From: Methyloversatilis sp.
Lineage (GTDB): Bacteria; Pseudomonadota; Gammaproteobacteria; Burkholderiales; Rhodocyclaceae
Assembly: GCF_030696805.1 (NCBI RefSeq)
Contig: NZ_JAUYRO010000118.1
Location: forward strand, 1-64,000
Direction: 5' to 3'
Length of the DNA: 64,000 bases
A program made the translations under genes and the position numbers. Under the pieces are notes generated by a model, which ran no database searches, was not told where the DNA came from, and saw only the letters and a program-made list of their open reading frames with translations. Positions 54,632 through 64,000 of the stretch are shown piece after piece (position 1 is the stretch's first letter; the number at the start of each line of letters is the position of its first letter).

Positions 54632-55747
54632 TCAGGCTTCGATCAGGATGCGCAACATGCGCCGGAGCGGTTCGGCGGCGCCCCACAGCAACTGGTCCCC
54701 GCACGTGAATGCACCGAGATAGTCCGGCCCCATATTGAGTTTGCGTACGCGACCGACCGGAATGGTCAGCGAACCACTGACTGCGGCCGGCGTCAGGTCG
54801 CGCATGCTGTCCTCGCGATGGTTGGGGACAAACTTCACCCAGGCATTCGCTTCGCGGATCATGCTTTCGATTTCGTCCAACGGCACATCGCGGCGCAACT
54901 TTATAGTGAGCGCCTGCGAATGGCACCGCATCGCGCCGACGCGAACGCAGATGCCATCGATCGGGGTGATCGCAGATCCCGTGCGGCCGAGGATCTTGTT
55001 GGTTTCGACCTGCCCCTTCCACTCTTCCTTGCTCTGGCCGCTGTCGAGCTCCTTGTCGATATACGGGATCAACGAGCCCGCCAGCGGAACGCCGAAATTG
55101 GCCTTCGGGAAATCTGCGCTGCGCAGGCCGTCGGTGACGGCGCGATCGATGTCGAGGATGGCCGACGAACTGTCCTTCAGCATCGGTGCGGCAACGCCGT
55201 GCAGCGTGCCCATCTGCGACAGCAGTTCGCGCATGTTCTGCGCGCCCGCACCCGATGCCGCCTGATACGTCATGGCGCTCATCCACTCGACCAGACCGGC
55301 CGAGAACAGCGCGCCGACGCCCATCAGCATCAGGCTGACGGTGCAGTTGCCACCGATGTAGTTCTTCACGCCGCCGACCAGACCGGCCTTGATCACGTCC
55401 ATGTTGACCGGATCGAGAATGATGATGGCGTCGTCCTTCATGCGCAGGGCCGACGCAGCGTCGATCCAGTAGCCCTTCCAGCCGGCGGCACGCAGCTTCG
55501 GAAACACCTCGTTCGTGTAATCACCACCCTGGCAGGTGATGATGATGTCCATCTTCGCCAGCTGGCCGACGTCGGCGGCGTCGAGCAGCGGCGCGCTGCC
55601 CTGCCCCACGTCCGGACCGGCCGCACCGACGCTGGACGTGGTGAAGAACACCGGTTCGACCAGCGAAAAATCATTCTCTTCGCGCATGCGCTGCATGAGC
55701 ACCGAACCCACCATGCCGCGCCAACCCACCATCCCCAGCTTCAACAT
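54632..55747 (-). CDS. asd: Aspartate-semialdehyde dehydrogenase
   Basis: 371 residues. NADP loop [14 protein letters not shown], catalytic Cys135 in [11 protein letters not shown], and the active-site histidine in [13 protein letters not shown]. It belongs to the longer proteobacterial class. It supplies lysine, diaminopimelate, methionine and threonine synthesis. It follows leuB by 18 bp. Confidence 0.97.
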   Translation of the reverse strand: MLKLGMVGWRGMVGSVLMQRMREENDFSLVEPVFFTTSSVGAAGPDVGQGSAPLLDAADVGQLAKMDIIITCQGGDYTNEVFPKLRAAGWKGYWIDAASALRMKDDAIIILDPVNMDVIKAGLVGGVKNYIGGNCTVSLMLMGVGALFSAGLVEWMSAMTYQAASGAGAQNMRELLSQMGTLHGVAAPMLKDSSSAILDIDRAVTDGLRSADFPKANFGVPLAGSLIPYIDKELDSGQSKEEWKGQVETNKILGRTGSAITPIDGICVRVGAMRCHSQALTIKLRRDVPLDEIESMIREANAWVKFVPNHREDSMRDLTPAAVSGSLTIPVGRVRKLNMGPDYLGAFTCGDQLLWGAAEPLRRMLRILIEA

Positions 55748-55765
55748 TGTCTTGCCCTCTGAGCG

Positions 55766-56839
55766 TTACAGCGCCGCGATGACCGCGTCGCCCATTTCCT
55801 TCGTACCCACGCGCTGCGTGCCCGCTTCGTAGATGTCGCCTGTACGCAAGCCCTGGGCCAGCACCTTGCGCACCGCGTTTTCGATGCGCACCGCGTTCGC
55901 TTCGTCCTCGCCGCTGTAGCGCAGCAGCATCGCAGCCGACAGGATGGTTGCCAGCGGATTGGCCACGCCCTTGCCGGCGATGTCCGGCGCCGAGCCATGA
56001 CTGGGCTCGTACAGCCCCTTGTTGTTCGCGTCCAGCGAGGCCGACGGCAACATGCCGATCGAGCCGGTCAGCATCGACGCCTCATCCGACAGGATGTCGC
56101 CGAACATGTTGCCGGTAACGATCACGTCGAACTGCTTCGGCGCCTTCACGAGTTGCATGGCGGCGTTGTCGACCAACATGTGCGACAGCTCGACGTCCGG
56201 ATATTCAGCCGCCATGGCCGTGATGACCTCGCGCCACAGCTGGGTGCACTCGAGCACGTTCATCTTGTCGACCGAACAGAGCTTTCCGCCGCGCTTGCCG
56301 GCTGCCTCAAAGGCGACGCGTCCGATGCGCCGTATTTCCTCTTCAGCGTAGATCATCGTGTTCCAGCCGACACGCTGACGGCCCCATTGCGTGTCGCGTT
56401 CCTCGATGCCGCGCGGCTGGCCGAAATAGATGTCGCCGGTCAGCTCGCGCACGATCAGGATGTCCAGTCCGGACACCACCTCGGGTTTCAGCGACGACGC
56501 GTTCGCCAGTTCCGGATAAAGGATGGCCGGGCGCAGGTTGGCGAACACACCCAGATCGGCGCGGATACCGAGCAAGCCGCGCTCGGGCCGCTGTTCGCGC
56601 GGCAGCGTGTCCCATTTCGGACCGCCGACTGCACCGAGCAGGATCGCATCGGCTTCGCGCGCCAGCTTCGACGTGGCCTCCGGATAAGGCTTGCCGGTGG
56701 CGTCCACCGCGCAGCCGCCAAGCAACGCATGTTCAAATTCGATCTTCAGACCATCGCCGCGCAGCGCTTCGAGCACGCGCAGCGCCTCGGCCGTGATTTC
56801 GACGCCGATGCCGTCACCGGGAATAACGCAGACTTTCAA
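55766..56839 (-). CDS. leuB: 3-isopropylmalate dehydrogenase
   Basis: 357 residues. [53 protein letters not shown] and [27 protein letters not shown] carry substrate and metal ligands. It oxidises and decarboxylates 3-isopropylmalate. The gap to leuD is 15 bp. Confidence 0.97.
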   Translation of the reverse strand: MKVCVIPGDGIGVEITAEALRVLEALRGDGLKIEFEHALLGGCAVDATGKPYPEATSKLAREADAILLGAVGGPKWDTLPREQRPERGLLGIRADLGVFANLRPAILYPELANASSLKPEVVSGLDILIVRELTGDIYFGQPRGIEERDTQWGRQRVGWNTMIYAEEEIRRIGRVAFEAAGKRGGKLCSVDKMNVLECTQLWREVITAMAAEYPDVELSHMLVDNAAMQLVKAPKQFDVIVTGNMFGDILSDEASMLTGSIGMLPSASLDANNKGLYEPSHGSAPDIAGKGVANPLATILSAAMLLRYSGEDEANAVRIENAVRKVLAQGLRTGDIYEAGTQRVGTKEMGDAVIAAL

Positions 56840-56854
56840 TGGACGCTCCAGAGT

Positions 56855-57493
56855 TCAGGCAAACAGCCAGGGTTGTTCGATGCGGCGACGGGCTTCGAAT
56901 TCACGGATCTTGTCGGCCTGACGCAAGGTCAGGCCGATGTCGTCGAAGCCGTTCAGCAGGCAGTACTTGCGGAAAGCTTCGACGTCGAAGCGGATGACGT
57001 GGCCATCCGGCCGGATCACCGTCTGGCTTTCCAGATCGATGCGCAGCCGGTAGCCCGGTGTGCCGGCGCACTGCAGGAACAATTGTTCCAGTTCGGCCTG
57101 CGGCAGACGGATCGGCAGCAGGCCATTCTTGAAGCAGTTGTTGAAAAAGATGTCGGCAAACGTGGTGCCGAGGATGGCGCGGAAACCGAAATCCTCGATC
57201 GCCCAGGGCGCGTGTTCGCGCGACGAGCCGCAACCGAAGTTTTCGCGCACCAGCAGGATGCTGGCGCCCTGGAAACGCGGCTGATTCAGCACGAAATCCG
57301 GATTCAGCGGTCGCTTCGAATGGTCCTGCCCCGGCTGGCCGACATCGAGATAGCGCCATTCGTCGAACAGCGTCGGGCCGAAGCCCGAACGCTTGATCGA
57401 TTTAAGGTACTGCTTTGGAATGATGGCGTCGGTATCGACATTCGCGCGATCCAGCGGCGCGACCAGTCCGTCAAGCGTGGTGAATGGATTCAT
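56855..57493 (-). CDS. leuD: 3-isopropylmalate dehydratase small subunit
   Basis: 212 residues from ATG 57493 ([31 protein letters not shown]). The [17 protein letters not shown] motif is diagnostic. It forms the heterodimer with LeuC. A longer frame to 57661 is only the repeat-rich spacer read in another frame and is rejected. Confidence 0.97.
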   Translation of the reverse strand: MNPFTTLDGLVAPLDRANVDTDAIIPKQYLKSIKRSGFGPTLFDEWRYLDVGQPGQDHSKRPLNPDFVLNQPRFQGASILLVRENFGCGSSREHAPWAIEDFGFRAILGTTFADIFFNNCFKNGLLPIRLPQAELEQLFLQCAGTPGYRLRIDLESQTVIRPDGHVIRFDVEAFRKYCLLNGFDDIGLTLRQADKIREFEARRRIEQPWLFA

Positions 57494-57514
57494 GGCGTGT
57501 TTTGCCTGGCTCTT

Positions 57515-57562
57515 TCTCTGACTTCTTCTCTGACTTCTTCTCTGACGGTTTCTCTGACTGCT
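57515..57562. repeat. Four copies of a 12-bp tandem repeat
   Basis: tctctgacttct twice, then tctctgacggtt and tctctgactgct, at 57515, 57527, 57539 and 57551. It lies between the entericidin-like gene and leuD. In the frame of the small lipoprotein, past its stop, it would encode repeats of the SEKK type. Confidence 0.9.
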
Positions 57563-57563
57563 T

Positions 57564-57686
57564 CTATTTCGCCGACTTCTCGATGGCTTCGCCACCCTTC
57601 TTGATGTCCTTGCCGAGCCCTTCGACGGTATTGCAACCCGCCAGCAGCAGCGCCAGGGCACTCATGCACACAAAAACCATCTTCAT
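57564..57686 (-). CDS. Entericidin A/B-type small lipoprotein
   Basis: 40 residues from ATG 57686: [20 protein letters not shown], then a short amphipathic part [20 protein letters not shown]. The lipobox LLAGC and the [11 protein letters not shown] stretch are characteristic of entericidins (EcnA/EcnB), small envelope lipoproteins. It is common between leuC and leuD in betaproteobacteria. It ends with TAG; see the repeat that follows. Confidence 0.88.
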   Translation of the reverse strand: MKMVFVCMSALALLLAGCNTVEGLGKDIKKGGEAIEKSAK

Positions 57687-57704
57687 GCCCACACTCCCGG
57701 ATTC

Positions 57705-59111
57705 TCAAACGACATCGCGCACATCGGCGAAACGGCCGGCGATCGCCGCGGCGGCCGCCATCTGCGGACTGACCAGATGGGTGCGTCCGCCGGCACCTTG
57801 ACGACCTTCGAAATTGCGGTTCGAGGTCGATGCGCAGCGCTCGCCCGGCTCGAGCCGATCGGCATTCATGCCCAGACACATCGAACAGCCCGGCTCGCGC
57901 CACTCGAAGCCCGCCGCCTTGAACACCTTGTCCAGACCTTCGGCTTCCGCCTGCGCACGGACCAGACCGGAGCCCGGCACCACCATGGCCAGCTTCACGT
58001 TGTCTGCGATCTGCCGGCCCTGCACCACCTTGGCGGCCGCGCGCAGGTCTTCGATGCGCGAATTGGTACAGGAACCGATGAACACCTTGTCGATCCGGAT
58101 CTGATCGATCGGCGTACGCGGGGTCAGCCCCATGTACTGCAGCGCGCGCGCCACGCCTTCGCGCTGCACCGGATCGGCGAAATCCTCGGGTGCCGGCACC
58201 TGGCCGCAGATATCGGTCACCATTTCGGGCGATGTGCCCCAGGTCACCTGAGGCGTGATCCGGCGGGCATCGATGTCGACCACGCGGTCGTGCTGTGCGC
58301 TCTCATCGGATTTCAGCGTGCGCCAGTACTCGACCGCCCGGTCCCACTGCTCGTCTCGCGGCGCAAACGGCCGGCCGCGCAGGTAGTCGATCGTGGTCTG
58401 GTCGACGGCCACCATGCCGGCCCGCGCACCGGCCTCGATAGCCATGTTGCACAAGGTCATCCGGCCTTCCATCGACAGAGCGCGGATGGCCGAGCCGCCG
58501 AATTCGATCGCATAGCCGGTCCCGCCAGCGGTGCCGATCTGACCGATCACGTACAGCGCGATGTCCTTGGCGCTGACGCCGCGCCCGAGTTCGCCTTCGA
58601 CACGGACCAACATCGACTTCGATTTCTTCTGCAGCAGGCACTGCGTGGCCAGCACATGTTCGACTTCCGACGTGCCGATGCCCTGCGCCAGGCAGGCAAA
58701 GGCGCCGTGCGTCGACGTGTGCGAGTCGCCGCACACCACGGTCATGCCGGGCAGGGTCACGCCGTTTTCCGGTCCGATCACGTGCACGATGCCCTGCCGC
58801 TTGTCGCGATAGGGGAAGTAGGCCAGCGCGCCGTAGGTGCGGATGTTGTCGTCAAGCGTCTCGACCTGGGCGCGCGAGGTCGGGTCGGCCACCGCAAGAT
58901 CCGAGCCGTCGGTCGGCACGTTGTGATCGGCGGTCGCGACGATGGAACCGGTGCGCCAGGGCTTGCGTCCGGCCAGACGCAGGCCTTCGTAAGCCTGCGG
59001 ACTGGTCACCTCATGCACCAGGTGACGGTCGATGTAGAGCAGCGTCGTGCCGTCGTCTTCGGTGTGCACGACGTGGCCGGACCATAATTTGTCGTAGAGC
59101 GTTTGCGCCAT
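57705..59111 (-). CDS. leuC: 3-isopropylmalate dehydratase large subunit
   Basis: 468 residues from ATG 59111. The [4Fe-4S] cysteines are in GSCTNSR and [42 protein letters not shown] is the aconitase-family core. It isomerises 2- to 3-isopropylmalate with LeuD. It heads the leucine gene block. Confidence 0.97.
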   Translation of the reverse strand: MAQTLYDKLWSGHVVHTEDDGTTLLYIDRHLVHEVTSPQAYEGLRLAGRKPWRTGSIVATADHNVPTDGSDLAVADPTSRAQVETLDDNIRTYGALAYFPYRDKRQGIVHVIGPENGVTLPGMTVVCGDSHTSTHGAFACLAQGIGTSEVEHVLATQCLLQKKSKSMLVRVEGELGRGVSAKDIALYVIGQIGTAGGTGYAIEFGGSAIRALSMEGRMTLCNMAIEAGARAGMVAVDQTTIDYLRGRPFAPRDEQWDRAVEYWRTLKSDESAQHDRVVDIDARRITPQVTWGTSPEMVTDICGQVPAPEDFADPVQREGVARALQYMGLTPRTPIDQIRIDKVFIGSCTNSRIEDLRAAAKVVQGRQIADNVKLAMVVPGSGLVRAQAEAEGLDKVFKAAGFEWREPGCSMCLGMNADRLEPGERCASTSNRNFEGRQGAGGRTHLVSPQMAAAAAIAGRFADVRDVV

Positions 59112-59166
59112 TGAAACCAATCCCGCTGATCAGCCAAACCGCAGATTATAACCGGCCGGCAGGCGC

Positions 59167-60324
59167 TCAGCCGTGCCCGGGCGCTGTTTCCGGGCGCCAC
59201 ATCCGGCGCAGCAAGGCGTAGCCGGCGACCGCAAACAGCGCGCTCACCGAGAATGCCCAGGCGCCACCGAGCGGCGCCCACATCCAGCCAGCCAGCAGCC
59301 CGCCCACCATGCCGCCAGCGCCGAAGGACACGCTGCCGTACAAGGCCTGCGCCCGCGCCTGCTGGCGCGCGTCGAACCACTGGTTGAGCGCGGCCACCGA
59401 ACCGGCATGAAAGGCGCCGAAGGTGAGGCCGTGCAGCAGTTGAGCGCCGATCAGCCAGAGCGGTGCGCTGACCGCCCACCCGATCACCGCGAAGCGCAGC
59501 ACCGCCGCAACAAGCGCCGCCAGCAGCAGTGCGCGCAGCGTGAAGCGGCGCAGCAGCCAGGGCATGCACAGGAAAACGCCGATCTCGGCCAGCACGCCCA
59601 GTGTCCACAGCCCGCCGATCACCCGCTTGCTGTAGCCGTGTTCGTCGAGATGGATCGAATAGAACACATACAGCGCGCCATGCGCACAGCTCATGAAGAA
59701 GGCCGCGCCGAACAGCCCCGCCACCGGCCGGCTGCGCAGGATGGTACGCAGCGACTGAGTGGCCGCCACCGCGCCGGCATGCACCGGCGCCTCAGGGACG
59801 CACATTGCAAACAGGAAAATGCCGGCCAGCAGCAGGCTGCAGGCCCACAACACCGCATCCAGTCCGGTGCGTTCAAGTACATCGCCCAGCACCAGCACCG
59901 TGACTACGAAGCCGATCGAGCCCCAGACCCGGATGGCGCCGTAGCGCGATACGCTGGATTTCAGGTGTTCAAGCGTCAGCGCCTCGACCAGCGGCAGCGA
60001 CGCGCTCCAGAAGAAGGACATCAGCGCCATGGCGATGAAAACGCCGATGAACTGGTCAGTCGTGAAAAAGATCAGGAAGCCCGCCAGACTGGCCAGTCCC
60101 GCCGCGCGCACGATGGGCACCCGGGCGCCGATGCGGTCGGCCAGCCAACCCCACAGGCTGGGCGCGAGGATCCGCATGACCTGCATCAGCGACATGACGA
60201 TGGCAATATCGGCCGCGGAGAAATGGATGGAGGAAAGGTAGAGACCGAAGTAGGGCGAAAAGGCGCCTACAAAGGCGAAATAGAAGAAGTAGTAGGCGGA
60301 CAGGCGCCAGTAGGGGAGCGACAT
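59167..60324 (-). CDS. Major facilitator superfamily transporter (MFS_1-like)
   Basis: 385 residues, twelve spans. Starts MSLPYWRLSAYYFFYFAFVGAFSPYFGLYLSS, the opening of the HcaT/MFS_1-like group, with the cytoplasmic loop WGWLADRIGARVPIVRA between spans two and three and RYGAIRVWGSIGFV between four and five. The substrate is unknown; relatives take up small aromatic acids or sugars. It is not clearly in an operon with leuC, which starts 56 bp downstream. Confidence 0.88.
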   Translation of the reverse strand: MSLPYWRLSAYYFFYFAFVGAFSPYFGLYLSSIHFSAADIAIVMSLMQVMRILAPSLWGWLADRIGARVPIVRAAGLASLAGFLIFFTTDQFIGVFIAMALMSFFWSASLPLVEALTLEHLKSSVSRYGAIRVWGSIGFVVTVLVLGDVLERTGLDAVLWACSLLLAGIFLFAMCVPEAPVHAGAVAATQSLRTILRSRPVAGLFGAAFFMSCAHGALYVFYSIHLDEHGYSKRVIGGLWTLGVLAEIGVFLCMPWLLRRFTLRALLLAALVAAVLRFAVIGWAVSAPLWLIGAQLLHGLTFGAFHAGSVAALNQWFDARQQARAQALYGSVSFGAGGMVGGLLAGWMWAPLGGAWAFSVSALFAVAGYALLRRMWRPETAPGHG

Positions 60325-60401
60325 CGGGCGAAGTCTACCCGAGGCGCCGCAGCGACGGACCGGCCGGCCATACGATCGCCGACGCCGTCGTTCAGGGCCG
60401 G

Positions 60402-60851
60402 TCAGCGCGTGCCGTGCTTGAGCTGGACGACGCCCTCACCCACCCGCTGCGCGATCAGGTCGGACTGGATGCCTTCGCTGTAACTGACGATTTCATAGCC
60501 GGCGTAGCCACCCGACCGGGCCAGCTGTTCGGCCCGGCGCCGGAACACCATGCGCGCCTCTCCCTCGCCGCCGGAGCGCATGCGCACCTTCTTCATGCCG
60601 AGGTAGTAGGTGTCTTCAGACAGTTTGGCCTCGTCGATGGACCAGTTCGGCGCCATCGGGTCGAGAACCAGATAGGCCACATAGGCGGCGCCGGCAACAT
60701 AGATCAGCTTTTCCGCCGTGGTGGCGTAACCGGGCGTCAGCTGCAGTTTGGTGTTCGGAATGACCGAACCTGAATTCGGCAGCGTACGGTCGAGCGACGT
60801 ACAGGCTGCCAGCAGGCAGGGGGCGATCAATGCGAGCAACCGGAAGTTCAT
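60402..60851 (-). CDS. Hypothetical lipoprotein
   Basis: 149 residues. Signal MNFRLLALIAPCLLAACTS with lipobox LLAAC. The mature protein has one hydrophobic segment (LIYVAGAAYVAYLVLDP) and a C-terminal hydrophilic part with YEIVSYSEGIQSDLIAQRVGEGVVQL. No domain is recognised. It lies 8 bp after flgL on the same strand. Confidence 0.82.
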   Translation of the reverse strand: MNFRLLALIAPCLLAACTSLDRTLPNSGSVIPNTKLQLTPGYATTAEKLIYVAGAAYVAYLVLDPMAPNWSIDEAKLSEDTYYLGMKKVRMRSGGEGEARMVFRRRAEQLARSGGYAGYEIVSYSEGIQSDLIAQRVGEGVVQLKHGTR

Positions 60852-60859
60852 GGCGCGCC

Positions 60860-62143
60860 TCAGATGTAGTTGAACAGCGACAGCCCCGACACCTTCAGGA
60901 AGGACTGCTGCGCCGCCTGCAGATAGGTCTGTTGCTGCGTCAGCCGGCTGATCGCCTCGGTGTAGTTCAGGTCGCGCAGGTCGGCCAGCTGCGACTGGAA
61001 CTGCAGGTCGACATCGGCACCGAGCGAATTCAGCGCATCCAGTTCGGCCGTACGCGCACCAATGCGCGAGCGCACGGTGAGCAGGGCTTCCTGCGCCTGA
61101 TCAATATTGCCTATCGACGCTGACAGCGTGTTGTTGAGTTTCGCGATGGCAACCGGATTGCCGTTCGTACCGGATTCCAGCGCCAGCACCACGTCGGAGA
61201 TCGTTTCGAATACGCTCTGCGTGGCGCTGCGGTCGAGCGAAAAGCTGTCACCACTGGCCGGCGAACCGGTAATCGAGAAGCGTGCGCCGAGATCGAACGC
61301 CGGTTCAGCGCCCTGCGAGGCCAAAGTGATCGTGTCGCCCGCCACATAGGTCCGCGGGTACGGCGCGGCCCCCGGCGCGGCGCCGGTCAACATCGAATTG
61401 CCCGAGGTGTTGTCGATGATGTCGTAGGTGGTGACGTTGTTGGTCACATCGAACACGATGTTGAAGCTGCCGCCGTTGGTCGTTGCGTTCCAGTCGACGC
61501 CGCTGGTCACGCTGCCCAGATCACTGACTGCGCTGCCGGTGTTGCCCGCGCCGGGGCTCATCGTGAAATCGCCGTTGCCGGTGCGCATGCGCATGAACAC
61601 CGTGCTGCCGGAATCGCTGACTGCAATGCGCCGGGCGGAGCCGACCTGCGCCTCGCGCTGGCCGTCGTCGCCGGCGTAGGTCACGCCCGCCTCGATGCTG
61701 CCGGCGAACGGCTGGGTATCACTGCGATAGCCCGAAAACAGGAAGTCGCCGAAGGCATCGCGCGAATTGGCAACGCCCATCAGCCCGGCGAAGCTGCCCC
61801 GGATGTCAGTGGCGATCGATTTCAGGTCGCTGTCGCTCAGTGCGCCGTTGCCGGCCTGGATCAGACGTTCGCGGATCGATGCGATCAGATCGCCCGCGGT
61901 GGAAATCTGCGACTCGGCAAAGCCGAGCGCGCTGTTGGCATCGCGCCGGTTTACGGCGTGCTGGTCATTCATGGCCTTGATCTGGTCGATCTCCAGCGCG
62001 GCCGCCGAAGCAACCGGATCATCGGACGGCGCAAGCACCCGCTTGCCCGATGACATCTGCTGCTGGGTACGGAACAGGTCGGCGCTCTGACGGACCAGAC
62101 CCGAGGTGCCCGCTTCATAGACGGTATTGGTGGATATGCGCAT
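60860..62143 (-). CDS. flgL: Flagellar hook-associated protein 3 (FlgL)
   Basis: 427 residues. Flagellin-like N-terminus (MRISTNTVYEAGTSGLVRQSADLFRTQQQMSSGKRVLAPSDDPVASAAALEIDQ) and C-terminus (NIDQAQEALLTVRSRIGARTAELDAL...YTEAISRLTQQQTYLQAAQQSFLKVSGLSLFNYI) form the coiled D0/D1 domains. The central part is a variable beta-rich domain. It joins hook and filament. It is 11 bp after flgK. Confidence 0.96.
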   Translation of the reverse strand: MRISTNTVYEAGTSGLVRQSADLFRTQQQMSSGKRVLAPSDDPVASAAALEIDQIKAMNDQHAVNRRDANSALGFAESQISTAGDLIASIRERLIQAGNGALSDSDLKSIATDIRGSFAGLMGVANSRDAFGDFLFSGYRSDTQPFAGSIEAGVTYAGDDGQREAQVGSARRIAVSDSGSTVFMRMRTGNGDFTMSPGAGNTGSAVSDLGSVTSGVDWNATTNGGSFNIVFDVTNNVTTYDIIDNTSGNSMLTGAAPGAAPYPRTYVAGDTITLASQGAEPAFDLGARFSITGSPASGDSFSLDRSATQSVFETISDVVLALESGTNGNPVAIAKLNNTLSASIGNIDQAQEALLTVRSRIGARTAELDALNSLGADVDLQFQSQLADLRDLNYTEAISRLTQQQTYLQAAQQSFLKVSGLSLFNYI

Positions 62144-62154
62144 CAGGATTCTCC

Positions 62155-64000
62155 TCAGCGACCGATCTGCAACAGGGTATCGAACAGGCGACTGGCCAGT
62201 TCGATCATCTTTCCGGCAGCTTGATAGGCCTGCTGGTAACGCAGCAGGTTGGCCGCCTCTTCATCGAGATTGACGCCGGACAACGATTGCTGCGACTCCT
62301 CGACGCGTGACAGCAGCACCTTCTGGGCTGTCTGGTTCACCTGCACCTCACGCGCCTGGGCGCCAACGGACGCCACCATCTGGGCGTAGGCACCCTGAAA
62401 ACCGGTCGTTCCACCGGCCAACGTGTTCGTGTTCTGCAGTGCCGCCAGTTCCAGCAGGTTGCGGTTGTCGCCCTGACCACTGCTGTTGGGCGAGATGGTG
62501 AAGGTGTCGCCATTGCGCGGCAGACCGGACAACTGGAAGGTGAAGCCGCCCTGGCCGGCAAAGGTGAAGCTCTTGCCAGCCGACTCGGTCGCCGGGTTGT
62601 AGGCAATCGTGCCGCCGGGACCACCAACCACGTTGAACACGTTTGTCGTGGCGTCGAAGGTCAGCGTGATCGGACCGCCGAGCGGCAAGCCGGTAGTGGA
62701 GCTCACGGCACCTGCGCTGATACTGGCGTTGCCCGTATTGGCCAGCGCCGCCGTGGTGCTGATCGGCATCGCCAGCGCCAGCATGCGGGGGTCAGCGATG
62801 ACGGTGCGGATGTCCGAACCGCCATTACGGGTCGGCTGGATCAGGAAGCTGTCCCCGGAAGCCAGCGTGGTCGCCCCCGAATCGAGCGTGAAACCCTGCG
62901 GACTGCCCGCCGGTGGCAGGCCGCCCAGAGTCGCGGCCGACCAGCTCTGATTGTCCGACAGACGGGTGAGTGTGTACGTCGCACCGTCGAAATTCAGCCG
63001 ATAGTCGCTCGTCGTGAGTTCGGACGAGTTGCTGATCGTCACATTCACCAGTGCAGCGGCCACCGTGCTGTTGGTGTTCGCCGGCAGCGCACTGCCTGCG
63101 AGCACGTTGAATACGTTGGTGCCCATCGCACCATTGAGGTCCTGACCCAGCGCATGCTGCAAATTGAACTGTTCGGCTACACCGATGGCAATCCGGCCGA
63201 GTGCGTTCTGCGCCTCGTCGAGGGTTTCGCGGCGGAAGGCAAGCAGCCCGCCCAGCTTGCCGCCGGTGATCGTGTCTTCCCGCAGCCGAAGCACGGCGCC
63301 GCCCGGCGCGGTGTACGTCACTTCGGTGCGGCTGGCGTCCTCCACCGAAGGCGATGCGCTCATGCCGAAGGCGCTGCCCCCCACCACCACGGGCTGGCCG
63401 TTGCCGATGAACAGGTTGATCGAGCCATCACTCTGCTGCAGCTGGGTTACGCGGACCAATTCGTTCAGTTCGGTGATCAGCCGTTCGCGCGCGTCGAGCA
63501 TGTCGTTGGCGAGCCGGTTGGCACCGGTGGTCGACTCGGCGACCGCGATCTGGTCGTTGTAGCGGGCAATCTGCGACGCGAGCTGGTTGATTTCTTCCAC
63601 CGAACCGGAGATTTCGCCATTCAGGCCGGTGCGGATCTGTTCAAGCCGCGCATCCAGCGCATTGAAGCGGGCCGTCATTGATTGGGCCGCCGAAATCGCC
63701 GATTGGCGCGACGCCAGCGAGGTCGGCGACGCCGACACGCTCTGCAGCGCATCGAAGAAGTCGGACATCGCAGGTGACAAGCCAGCTTGCGGATCGGCCA
63801 GCAGGTTGTCGAGTGCGGCGATCTGGGCGGCGTAGGCACCGTATTCCGCGTTCTGGGTCTTGGCCTCCATCACCTGGGCGGTCAGGAACTGGCTGTAGAT
63901 GCGCCGCACCGTTTCGATCCGTGCGCCCTGACCGAGGAAGCCACTGCCGGTCAGCTGCGGATCGTTGGTGCCGAGTACGACCTGCTGCCGGGTGAAACCG
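62155..64000 (-). CDS. flgK: Flagellar hook-associated protein 1 (FlgK), N-terminus beyond the window
   Basis: About 615 residues are visible; the frame runs off the right edge. The part beyond 63909 reads LTGSGFLGQGARIETVRRIY, the conserved FlgK segment just after the N-terminal helix, so only about 25-30 residues are missing. Core features include NQLASQIARYNDQIA and the C-terminal LDEEAANLLRYQQAYQAAGKMIELASRLFDTLLQI. It caps the hook before the filament. The middle is a large alanine/serine-rich beta domain. Confidence 0.95.
   Translation of the reverse strand, partial: GFTRQQVVLGTNDPQLTGSGFLGQGARIETVRRIYSQFLTAQVMEAKTQNAEYGAYAAQIAALDNLLADPQAGLSPAMSDFFDALQSVSASPTSLASRQSAISAAQSMTARFNALDARLEQIRTGLNGEISGSVEEINQLASQIARYNDQIAVAESTTGANRLANDMLDARERLITELNELVRVTQLQQSDGSINLFIGNGQPVVVGGSAFGMSASPSVEDASRTEVTYTAPGGAVLRLREDTITGGKLGGLLAFRRETLDEAQNALGRIAIGVAEQFNLQHALGQDLNGAMGTNVFNVLAGSALPANTNSTVAAALVNVTISNSSELTTSDYRLNFDGATYTLTRLSDNQSWSAATLGGLPPAGSPQGFTLDSGATTLASGDSFLIQPTRNGGSDIRTVIADPRMLALAMPISTTAALANTGNASISAGAVSSTTGLPLGGPITLTFDATTNVFNVVGGPGGTIAYNPATESAGKSFTFAGQGGFTFQLSGLPRNGDTFTISPNSSGQGDNRNLLELAALQNTNTLAGGTTGFQGAYAQMVASVGAQAREVQVNQTAQKVLLSRVEESQQSLSGVNLDEEAANLLRYQQAYQAAGKMIELASRLFDTLLQIGR

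Overview
The window is about 64 kb of GC-rich, densely coded chromosome. It comes from a Gram-negative, flagellated betaproteobacterium, probably a methylotroph of the Rhodocyclales (Methyloversatilis-like). That placement is inferred from three things. The housekeeping block leuC-leuD-leuB-asd-fimV-truA-trpF-trpB-trpA-accD-folC-(SPOR)-cvpA-purF-metZ has the classic betaproteobacterial order. A formamidase operon of the kind known from Methylophilus is present. An N,N-dimethylformamidase operon is present. No rRNA, tRNA, insertion sequence, prophage or CRISPR array was found.

Layout. (a) 1-314: a 73-bp tandem repeat ending in an inverted copy. (b) 327-6092, minus strand: a TrmB-like methyltransferase broken by an amber codon, then a tightly overlapping envelope-polysaccharide operon (membrane protein, GT4 glycosyltransferase, WaaC-like heptosyltransferase, O-antigen ligase, polysialyltransferase-like protein). 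(c) 6266-13061: a lipoprotein, then an operon encoding an NCS1-permease/histidine-kinase chimera, a LuxR-type response regulator, a chlorite-dismutase-family protein and an AI-2E-family permease. (d) 13428-21506, plus strand: a complete short-chain amide/urea ABC transporter, formamidase FmdA, FmdB and a porin. (e) 21583-28110, minus strand: a second amide/urea binding protein followed by ureE-F-AB-C-G-D, with fused urease gamma and beta subunits and an unusual order. (f) 28457-33452, minus strand: an N,N-dimethylformamidase operon. (g) 33722-36893, plus strand: AmiC-like sensor, AmiR-like ANTAR antiterminator and a second porin. (h) 36984-39590: LpxH-like hydrolase, SDR oxidoreductase and two tiny genes of unknown role. 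(i) 39662-59111, minus strand: isoprenoid, methionine, purine, folate, fatty-acid, tryptophan and leucine biosynthesis genes. (j) 59167-64000, minus strand: MFS transporter, lipoprotein, flgL and the start-truncated flgK.

The most interesting part is 8.1-36.9 kb, which reads as one integrated system for taking up and hydrolysing small amides and urea. Two porins would admit substrate. Two exported binding proteins share one visible ABC permease. Three hydrolases (DMFase, formamidase, urease) would yield formate, methylated amine and ammonia. Two regulatory layers are visible. One is a transporter-like membrane kinase with its response regulator, divergent from the formamidase operon. The other is an AmiC/AmiR pair lying beside two nearly duplicate promoter-hairpin-terminator leaders, one before the dimethylformamidase operon and one before the urease operon. 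The two leaders show compensatory base changes, so they are good candidates for a shared antitermination RNA. The dimethylformamidase operon also encodes a Rieske-oxygenase-like protein that seems to have lost both metal centres.
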